Assembly: GCA_036825155.1 (NCBI GenBank)
Contig: DAISYU010000183.1
Location: 1 to 5,011 of the forward strand
Direction: 5' to 3'
Source: DSAD01 sp036825155
GTDB taxonomy: Bacteria > Desulfobacterota > Desulfomonilia > UBA1062
DNA length: 5,011 bases
Shown here piece by piece: positions 1-5,011 of this stretch. The notes under the pieces were generated by a model. The model was not told the DNA's origin, made no database searches, and saw only the letters and a program-made list of their open reading frames with translations. The number at the start of each line of letters is the position of its first letter. Within the stretch, counting starts at the first letter, position 1. The translations under genes and the position numbers were made by a program.

Positions 1-1830
1 ATTTATGACAAGCTCGTAAAGAAAGGAAAGATTGATCAGAAAAAGGCAGATGACCTGCAGGGCCTCCTGCGCGGTTCTGTTACCTATGACAAAAAGTTCT
101 TCTCAGATGTGGATCTCGTCATCGAAGCGGTTCCCGAAATCGTGAAACTCAAAGCCGGCATCTTCGCAGAACTCGAGAAGATATGCCCCGACAAGACCAT
201 CCTTGCATCGAACACCTCCACGTTGTCGCTGAGCGAGATCGCTGAGAAGGTGGAAAAGAAGGGCCGCTTTGTCGGGCTGCACTTCTTTAATCCCGCACAT
301 GTCATGAAGCTTGTCGAAGTGATCTATGACGAGAACACCTCGAGCGAAACCATAACAGTCATGATGGAATTCTCAGAGCTCATCGGCAAGGTGCCGATCA
401 AGGTCAAGAACGGCCCCGGATTTGTCGTGAACAGGGTGCTCATTCCGTATATGAACGAGGCAGTGCTCGCACTGATGGACGGCGAGGCATCCATGGAGGA
501 GATCGACGAGACCATGGTGGAATTCGGCATGCCCATGGGACCGTTTTCGCTGTGGGACCTCGTGGGGCTCGATGTGGGGTTCCATGCATCCGAAACACTT
601 GAAAAAGCCTATGGAGAGCGCACACCTGTCCCCGAGCTTTTGAAGGCGTTGGTAAAGAAGGGGTGCCTCGGTCAGAAGACCGGCAAGGGATTCTATGACT
701 ACTCATCAGGCAAAAAGCCGTCAAAAGAGGTGGCAACGTTCCTCAAGAACTGGTGGAAAAAGAATCCCGTAAGCGGAGAGATCTTTTCCCCGGAACGGCT
801 CATTGCCGTTCAGATCAGGGAATCTCTGTGCATCCTGGCCGATGGTATCGCGACTGCACACGATATCGATACCGGTATGGTGTACGGGACGAATTTTCCC
901 ACAAAGGTTTCCTGGGGACCGTTGCACTATGCTGAGGATACCATGGGCTGGGCGGATGTAAACGATATGATGTGTTCGCTGGCCTACGATTACGGGCCAC
1001 AGAGGTTCACTATGCCAGCGATTATGCCGGCGCTCCTCAAGGGAGGCAGTGCATTTACCAACTGCAGTTATGAAGTGGATCGAGACGGTATTGCCGTGAT
1101 GACCATAGAGAATCCACCCATGAATACCCTGGGGTCAAAGACCAGGGCTGATATTGCGGCAAACGTTCTCCAGGCGGTTGCAGACCCGAAGGTCCGTGTT
1201 ATTCTTCTCACGGGAAAAGGCAGGGCCTTTGTCGCAGGAGCGGATATTGAAGAGATAAAGTCTCTTGAAACGATTGATGATATCGTAGACTTCGCTCACC
1301 GGGGATACCGGCTGATGAATACCATTGAGGATGCAGGCAAGCCCATTATCGGTGTCATCAACGGATTCTGTCTCGGAGGCGGGCTGGAACTGGCCATGTC
1401 ATGCCACATGCGGATAGCATCGGATAAGGCCCTGCTCGGCCTTCCCGAGATCAATCTCGGCATTATGCCGGGGTTTGCGGGAACACAGAGGCTTCCCAGG
1501 ATCGTAGGCAAGGCCAAGGCCCTGGAGATGATCCTGAGCGGAACGCACTACAGTGCCAAAGACGCCTGTGATATGGGCCTGGTGAACAAGGTGGTACCCC
1601 ACAGCGCTCTTATGGGCGAGGCAAAGAACCTGGCCAGGATCATCGCTTCCAAGAGCCGGATCTCGGTCAGTGCGATACTTGATGCCGTCTCGAGCGGGTT
1701 AGAGACAACATTTGAGGAAGGTCTCATGATAGAGGCTGAGAATTTTGCCCGGGTCACAGTCTCACACGATGCCGCGGAAGGTCTCGATGCCTTTTTGAGT
1801 AAACGCAAACCGGCGTTTAAAGATATGTAG
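1..1830 (+). CDS. Bifunctional 3-hydroxyacyl-CoA dehydrogenase / enoyl-CoA hydratase (5' end missing)
   Basis: The reading frame is open from base 1 to the TAG at 1828-1830, giving 609 visible residues (numbered here from the first codon). The N-terminal GxGxxG part of the NAD-binding Rossmann fold, probably about 45-65 residues, lies before the window. A GTG at 109 is internal and not the start. The dehydrogenase active site is complete: S73 in NTS, H94 in HFFNP, E106 in MKLVE and N144 in FVVNR, with the spacing of the human enzyme (S137, H158, E170, N208). Two helical C-terminal 3HCDH regions follow (about 146-240 and 263-345). From about residue 355 comes a crotonase domain with the AGAD oxyanion-hole motif (412-415), GGGLELAM with E463, and GLPEINLG with E483. 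These match the two catalytic glutamates of rat enoyl-CoA hydratase (E144/E164). It should hydrate enoyl-CoA to (S)-3-hydroxyacyl-CoA and oxidise that to 3-oxoacyl-CoA with NAD+, in the cytoplasm. Chain-length preference cannot be read from the sequence. It could also run in the reductive direction. Confidence 0.93.
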   Translation: MYDKLVKKGKIDQKKADDLQGLLRGSVTYDKKFFSDVDLVIEAVPEIVKLKAGIFAELEKICPDKTILASNTSTLSLSEIAEKVEKKGRFVGLHFFNPAHVMKLVEVIYDENTSSETITVMMEFSELIGKVPIKVKNGPGFVVNRVLIPYMNEAVLALMDGEASMEEIDETMVEFGMPMGPFSLWDLVGLDVGFHASETLEKAYGERTPVPELLKALVKKGCLGQKTGKGFYDYSSGKKPSKEVATFLKNWWKKNPVSGEIFSPERLIAVQIRESLCILADGIATAHDIDTGMVYGTNFPTKVSWGPLHYAEDTMGWADVNDMMCSLAYDYGPQRFTMPAIMPALLKGGSAFTNCSYEVDRDGIAVMTIENPPMNTLGSKTRADIAANVLQAVADPKVRVILLTGKGRAFVAGADIEEIKSLETIDDIVDFAHRGYRLMNTIEDAGKPIIGVINGFCLGGGLELAMSCHMRIASDKALLGLPEINLGIMPGFAGTQRLPRIVGKAKALEMILSGTHYSAKDACDMGLVNKVVPHSALMGEAKNLARIIASKSRISVSAILDAVSSGLETTFEEGLMIEAENFARVTVSHDAAEGLDAFLSKRKPAFKDM

Positions 1831-1851
1831 ATTTATTAGAATGAGTGGGGC

Positions 1852-1880
1852 GTATTTCACCTTTTTGTAAGAGGAAATAC
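1852..1880. promoter_or_regulatory. 29-bp interrupted palindrome upstream of etfB, possible operator
   Basis: The arms GTATTTC (1852-1858) and GAAATAC (1874-1880) are perfect inverse complements. After a 2-nt mismatch on each side the symmetry resumes with CTT (1861-1863) and AAG (1869-1871... shifted as CTT 1861-1863 pairing with AAG 1869-1871). Ten of twelve arm positions therefore pair around a centre at 1866. The site lies in the only spacer of about 100 bp before etfB and overlaps the candidate -35 box. A dimeric repressor site, for example of a TetR-family fatty-acid regulator, is a reasonable guess. No regulator is encoded in the window. As RNA it would be a modest hairpin without a following U-run, so it does not look like an intrinsic terminator. 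Confidence 0.45.
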
Positions 1881-1892
1881 AGAATTAATAAG
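1865..1892 (+). promoter_or_regulatory. Weak sigma70-like promoter candidate for etfB
   Basis: TTGTAA (1865-1870) matches four of six bases of the -35 consensus. AATAAG (1887-1892) matches four of six of the -10 consensus, with a 16-bp spacer. Transcription would begin near 1899, leaving a leader of roughly 33 nt that contains the Shine-Dalgarno. The spacer is clearly AT-richer than the flanking genes, which supports a promoter here. The match is weak and could be chance; read-through from the upstream gene is equally possible. Confidence 0.25.
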
Positions 1893-1916
1893 GAGCCTGA
1901 GGGCTAAAAAATAAGT

Positions 1917-1934
1917 AGGAAGGAGGATAATGTG
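1917..1934 (+). promoter_or_regulatory. Ribosome binding site and GTG start of etfB
   Basis: A doubled purine-rich sequence, AGGA (1917-1920) followed by AGGAGG (1921-1926), lies 5 nt before the GTG at 1932. An ATG at 1930 overlaps this GTG but is followed at once by TGA (1933-1935), so it cannot start the protein. The family N-terminus (MNTVVCMKQVPDT) is read only from the GTG, and this fixes the start. Confidence 0.85.
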
Positions 1935-2708
1935 AATACAGTAGTATGCATGAAACAGGTGCCTGATACAGAGACACTCATTAAAGTTGCAGGTGCAGGT
2001 ATTGTAACTGACGGCATTAAGTGGGTAATGTCTTCTTTCGATGAATTTGCCGTTGAAGAGGCCTTACAGCAGAAGGAGAAGATGAAAGCCGGGGCGGTCA
2101 CGATCGTTTCTCTCGGTCCTGACAGGGCCATTGAGGCTATCCGTACCGGGCTGGCAATGGGTGCTGACACTGCAATCCACATCAATGACAGTGCCTACTA
2201 TGGAACGGCTGACCCCTTTGCAACCGCAGCAGTTCTCGCAGCTGCTATCAAGGATCTGGATTATGATTGTGTTTTCCTCGGCAAGCAGGCCATCGACGAT
2301 GATTCAGGACAGGTTCCTGCGATGGTGGGCGAACTGCTCGGGATCCCGGTTATCACCCAGGTGATCAAGCTTGAAGTTGCTGCTGACAAGAGCAAGGCAA
2401 CAGTGACCAGAGAAGTCGAGGGTGGTCACGCAATACTCGAAGTCGCTCTGCCGGCTGTTTTCTCAGCCCAGAAGGGACTCAATGAGCCACGGTATGCATC
2501 TCTTCCAGGCATCATGAAGGCAAAGAAGAAACCGGTTGATGTGAAGACTGCAGCGGATCTCGGTATTGATGCTGGTCCTGCAACCACGATCAAGGAAATG
2601 TCACTGCCGCCGGCACGTCAGGCAGGAAAGATCATTGCAGGCGATGATGCAGCAGCTAAGGCAGCAGCTCTTGCTAAGGCTTTGCACGAAGAAGTCAAGA
2701 TCATCTAA
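1932..2708 (+). CDS. etfB: Electron transfer flavoprotein, beta subunit
   Basis: A 258-residue EtfB/FixA protein of normal family length. It opens with the typical VVCMKQVPDTE segment and carries the nucleotide-binding signature GKQAIDDDSGQVP at residues 117-129. It ends with the conserved helix-and-tail ALHEEVKII that wraps onto EtfA. An alanine-rich stretch (DDAAAKAAALAKAL) precedes the tail. With EtfA it forms a soluble cytoplasmic heterodimer that carries electrons from acyl-CoA dehydrogenases. The beta subunit binds AMP in simple ETFs and a second FAD in electron-bifurcating ETFs. The DDDSGQ form differs from the DGDTAQ form I recall from clostridial bifurcating enzymes, and a quinone-reductase-like gene follows. 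I therefore favour the simple, non-bifurcating type, at moderate certainty. It lies 18 nt before etfA and is almost certainly co-transcribed with it. Confidence 0.95.
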   Translation: MNTVVCMKQVPDTETLIKVAGAGIVTDGIKWVMSSFDEFAVEEALQQKEKMKAGAVTIVSLGPDRAIEAIRTGLAMGADTAIHINDSAYYGTADPFATAAVLAAAIKDLDYDCVFLGKQAIDDDSGQVPAMVGELLGIPVITQVIKLEVAADKSKATVTREVEGGHAILEVALPAVFSAQKGLNEPRYASLPGIMKAKKKPVDVKTAADLGIDAGPATTIKEMSLPPARQAGKIIAGDDAAAKAAALAKALHEEVKII

Positions 2709-2710
2709 CC

Positions 2711-2729
2711 AAAGGAGGGGACTACAATG
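2711..2729 (+). promoter_or_regulatory. Ribosome binding site and ATG start of etfA
   Basis: AAAGGAGGGG (2711-2720), with AGGAGG at 2713-2718, lies 8 nt before the ATG at 2727. It sits in the 18-nt gap after the etfB stop codon. This is a strong site and fits balanced translation of the two ETF subunits. Confidence 0.85.
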
Positions 2730-3695
2730 CCAGGAACTCTTATTTACGCTGAAGTTCAGAAGGGCGAAATTAAAAAAGGATCGTTTGAGGTAACAAGCAA
2801 GGCCAAGGAGCTCGGTGGCGAAGTTGCTGCATGTATAATCGGCAGCGGCGTGGAAGCCCTTGCTCCGGAGCTTGCAAAATATGGTGCAGACAAAATATAT
2901 GTTGTTGATGGACCGGAGTATGAAAACTACGTACCCGAGGCATTTGTGCAGGCTTTTGCTCAGGTTGCCGCTCAGGTGAATCCGTCTGTCATCCTTGCAA
3001 GTGCAACTGCTCAGGGCAAGGATCTGACCCCTGCCATCGCTGCACGGCTGAAAGCCGGTGCAATCTCCGACTGTGTCGACCTCACAAAGGATGGCGACAA
3101 GGTGGTCGCAAAGAGGCCCATGTATGCAGGTAAGGCATATGCACTGGTGGTGGCCAATGCAGATCCTCAGGTTATTTCCGTGAGGCCGAATTCATTCACG
3201 GCAACAGAGAATGCAGGAGCCGGCGCAGTGGAAAAGGTTGCTGTCAGCCTCGATACTGCAAAGATCAAGACGACAGTCAAATCACTCGAGCTCGCAGAGT
3301 CGGATGAGCCGGATCAGACCGAGGCAGAGATCATCGTATCAGGTGGCCGCGGGATGAAAGGCCCCGAGAATTTTGCAATGCTCGAAGAGCTGGCAAAACT
3401 CTTCGGCCCGACAGCGACAACCGGTGCTTCCAGGGCTGCTGTTGACGCAGGATGGAGAGAGCACTCATACCAGGTTGGTCAGACAGGGAAGACTGTCAGC
3501 CCGAACCTCTATATCGCATGCGGTATTTCAGGTGCTATTCAGCACATGGCCGGTATGGGGACATCCAAGGTGATCGTTGCCATCAACAAAGACGCCGAGG
3601 CACCGATATTCACAAAGGCGGATTACGGTGTAGTGGATGACCTGTTCAACGTTGTTCCTGCACTGATTAACGAGATCAAGAAGGTAAAAGGCTAA
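2727..3695 (+). CDS. etfA: Electron transfer flavoprotein, alpha subunit
   Basis: A 322-residue EtfA/FixB protein of standard length. The N-terminal part (about 1-190) is the ETF alpha/beta domain. The C-terminal FAD domain is complete: GASRAAVDAGW (233-243) with R236, QVGQTGK (249-255), GISGAIQH (266-273) ending in H273, AINKDAEAPIF (with D289), and ADYGVVDDLF near the end. These are the classical FAD-binding segments of ETF alpha. There is no N-terminal ferredoxin-like Cys-rich extension, which some anaerobe EtfA proteins carry. It shuttles one or two electrons between acyl-CoA dehydrogenases and a membrane quinone reductase. The gene after it encodes the likely partner. Codon use in etfB and etfA is similar (frequent GCA/GCT alanine codons), consistent with one expression unit. 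Confidence 0.96.
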   Translation: MPGTLIYAEVQKGEIKKGSFEVTSKAKELGGEVAACIIGSGVEALAPELAKYGADKIYVVDGPEYENYVPEAFVQAFAQVAAQVNPSVILASATAQGKDLTPAIAARLKAGAISDCVDLTKDGDKVVAKRPMYAGKAYALVVANADPQVISVRPNSFTATENAGAGAVEKVAVSLDTAKIKTTVKSLELAESDEPDQTEAEIIVSGGRGMKGPENFAMLEELAKLFGPTATTGASRAAVDAGWREHSYQVGQTGKTVSPNLYIACGISGAIQHMAGMGTSKVIVAINKDAEAPIFTKADYGVVDDLFNVVPALINEIKKVKG

Positions 3696-3707
3696 TACGT
3701 AACCGAA

Positions 3708-3734
3708 GTGGGGTGGGAGTTTTTTCCACCCCAC
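3708..3734 (+). terminator. Strong GC-rich hairpin after etfA, atypical terminator or attenuator
   Basis: GTGGGGTGG (3708-3716) and CCACCCCAC (3726-3734) form a perfect 9-bp inverted repeat. It can be extended inward by a G-U and an A-T pair, leaving a five-base loop. The T-run (3720-3725) lies in the loop and inner stem rather than after the stem, and the downstream bases are GAAAAC. It is therefore not a textbook intrinsic terminator. It may end or dampen etfBA transcription, or protect the 3' end of a processed etfBA message. It starts 13 nt after the etfA stop. Confidence 0.4.
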
Positions 3735-3749
3735 GAAAACATAGATTCA

Positions 3750-3762
3750 GGGGGGGGCTATG
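3750..3762 (+). promoter_or_regulatory. G8 tract as unusual ribosome binding site before the membrane gene
   Basis: Eight consecutive G (3750-3757) stand only 2 nt before the ATG at 3760, where a normal GGAGG would be expected. The in-frame TAG at 3742-3744 excludes a longer protein, so the ATG is the best start. The poor fit to anti-Shine-Dalgarno pairing suggests weaker translation than for etfB and etfA, or length variation of the tract. Confidence 0.5.
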
Positions 3763-5011
3763 CACGGATCAGGAGCTGAGATTTCTAGAGAAGTATTTTG
3801 GAACATATTGGGACCGGGGTTCCCGACGGAACAGGTTCTGCTGTACGTGCTCGTTGTGGGTACGATTTTGCTGTTTCTCAGGGGGCTCGCAAAGAGCGGA
3901 TTCTTTACCCGCCTAAAGGCCGCAGCAAGTGCTACGGGTTCGGAAGTAAACAGACTCGATAACCCGTGGGACAGGTTCTGGTATCTGGTTGTCGATGTCT
4001 TCGGACACAGAAAAATTCTGCGGGAACCGTATCAGGGGGTATTCCACTTTTTCATCTTCTGGGGATTTATTGCCCTGTTAATCACTACCGCTGTCGTCTT
4101 CCTGCAGGCAGATGTCATCTGGCCCATCTGGCACGTATGGTTTATGCAGGGTGGTTTCTATCTCGGACTTTCACTCTTCGCCGATGTATTTGGAGGCTTG
4201 GCCATCATCGGTATTTTGATGGCCCTGTTCAGGCGATATGTCATAAAACCGGCGTGGCTGGATGAAAAGGGTGAAGACAATGTTGTCTTATGGTTTATCC
4301 TGGCCATCCTGGTAACAGGCTTTACCGTTGAAGCACTTCGTATCCAGGCGACCGAGGTGCATCCGTCAAGCCCGATGTTCCACTACGTGTGGTTCTCGCC
4401 TGTGGGTCGGACCATTGCATTCCTCTTCTCCGGCATGAGCGAGGCGGCAATCAGGGACACCCACATGGTCCTGTGGTGGACCCATGTTCTTGGAGCCCTT
4501 GCATTTATCATCTACGTTGCGTACTCCAAGCTGATCCACATATTCATGACTCCGGTCAACATCTTCCTGCGGCCCGATACAGCGCAGCCGCCGCTTAAGG
4601 CCATGCCGCCCGAGATGTTCGAGACCGCAGAGACATTCGGAATTCATAATATCGAGGAATTCTCCTGGAAGGATATCGTCGACGGCGAAGCGTGTATGCG
4701 CTGCGGACGCTGCGTTGAGGTATGTCCGGCATTCAATACCGACAAGCCGCTGAAACCGAGAGACGTCATCCAGGATATGCGTACCTATGTTGCGAATAAG
4801 GCCAATCTCTCCATCGATGCGGATGGTAATTACAACATTATCCCTGACGAGGAGTACACCGGCCCGGCACTCATCGGTGATGGACTCGAAAAGGACACCA
4901 TCTGGGCATGTACTACCTGTATGGCATGCGTAGAGGCCTGCCCGGCATATATCCTACAGTTCCCGAAACTCATCGAGCTCAGACGCTATCTGGTCATGAT
5001 GGAATCCGACT
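3760..5011 (+). CDS. Membrane-bound ETF:quinone oxidoreductase-like protein, cytochrome b plus Fe-S domains (3' end missing)
   Basis: 417 residues are visible and the frame is open at the window end. The N-terminal domain is NarI/HdrE-like, with about five hydrophobic helices near 24-42, 95-116, 135-157, 175-192 and 236-258. Histidines H96 (helix 2), H242 (last helix) and H260 are possible heme b ligands. After a linker comes CMRCGRCVEVCP (C312, C315, C318, C322) and then CTTCMACVEACP (C384, C387, C390, C394). These are two CxxCxxCxxxCP motifs, each able to hold a [4Fe-4S] cluster. HdrD-like CCG domains are expected beyond the window, since family members run to roughly 650-700 residues. This is the DUF224/HdrD-related family that includes EMO, the membrane ETF:(methyl)menaquinone oxidoreductase of Geobacter and syntrophic fatty-acid degraders. 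Its place directly after etfBA supports that role. Generic databases may call it an Fe-S-binding or heterodisulfide-reductase-related protein. The family call is secure; the exact electron partners are inferred. Confidence 0.85.
   Translation, partial: MHGSGAEISREVFWNILGPGFPTEQVLLYVLVVGTILLFLRGLAKSGFFTRLKAAASATGSEVNRLDNPWDRFWYLVVDVFGHRKILREPYQGVFHFFIFWGFIALLITTAVVFLQADVIWPIWHVWFMQGGFYLGLSLFADVFGGLAIIGILMALFRRYVIKPAWLDEKGEDNVVLWFILAILVTGFTVEALRIQATEVHPSSPMFHYVWFSPVGRTIAFLFSGMSEAAIRDTHMVLWWTHVLGALAFIIYVAYSKLIHIFMTPVNIFLRPDTAQPPLKAMPPEMFETAETFGIHNIEEFSWKDIVDGEACMRCGRCVEVCPAFNTDKPLKPRDVIQDMRTYVANKANLSIDADGNYNIIPDEEYTGPALIGDGLEKDTIWACTTCMACVEACPAYILQFPKLIELRRYLVMMESD

Noticed and set aside
109..111. 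GTG as a possible start of the first gene.
   Set aside because: The frame upstream to base 1 encodes conserved dehydrogenase sequence, so the true start is before the window.
440..736. A 98-residue antisense reading frame opposite the dehydrogenase domain.
   Set aside because: It is a shadow of a conserved coding region, with no family resemblance and no ribosome-binding site of note.
1841..1870. Nine-codon ORF (MSGAYFTFL) in the spacer before etfB, a possible leader peptide.
   Set aside because: It has no Shine-Dalgarno in front of it and no run of regulatory codons, so chance is the simplest explanation.
1894..1905. Small inverted repeat AGCC/GGCT followed by an A-rich stretch.
   Set aside because: The stem has only four base pairs and no T-run on the + strand, too weak for a terminator.
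2649..2669. Direct repeat GCAGCAGCT, two copies 12 bases apart.
   Set aside because: It lies within the alanine/lysine-rich linker of etfB and reflects the repeated Ala codons, not an independent element.
4366..4647. A 93-residue antisense reading frame opposite the membrane gene.
   Set aside because: It lies wholly within a well-supported gene, has no recognisable motif, and comes from codon bias of the sense strand.

Overview
The window holds four genes, all on the + strand, that form a fatty-acid/acyl-CoA oxidation and electron-transfer locus. The organism looks like an anaerobic bacterium. The gene set fits a syntrophic, sulfate-reducing or metal-reducing member of the former Deltaproteobacteria (Desulfobacterota). 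This is inferred from gene content and domain architecture; there is no rRNA or other marker, so the genus cannot be named. Base composition is moderate, and nothing points to recent transfer or a mobile element.

Layout: (1) 1-1830 is the 3' part of a bifunctional 3-hydroxyacyl-CoA dehydrogenase/enoyl-CoA hydratase. Its start lies before the window. The domain order is dehydrogenase then hydratase, opposite to classical FadB. (2) 1831-1931 is an AT-richer spacer with a 29-bp interrupted palindrome, a weak sigma70-like promoter candidate overlapping it, and a strong Shine-Dalgarno for the next gene. (3) 1932-2708 is etfB, with a GTG start. (4) 2727-3695 is etfA. (5) 3696-3759 is a short spacer with a strong hairpin whose T-run lies in the loop, and a run of eight G just before the next start. 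(6) 3760 to the window end is the N-terminal part of a membrane protein with a NarI-like cytochrome b domain followed by two 4-Cys iron-sulfur motifs. It belongs to the HdrD/DUF224-related family that includes the membrane-bound ETF:(methyl)menaquinone oxidoreductase EMO.

How they work together (inference from family knowledge): acyl-CoA dehydrogenases encoded elsewhere reduce the EtfAB flavoprotein. The membrane protein takes electrons from ETF into the quinone pool. The hydratase/dehydrogenase fusion performs the next two beta-oxidation steps and makes NADH. The module is known in outline rather than a wholly new system. The least explained elements are the palindrome before etfB, the unusual ATGTGA start of etfB, and the hairpin plus G-run between etfA and the membrane gene.
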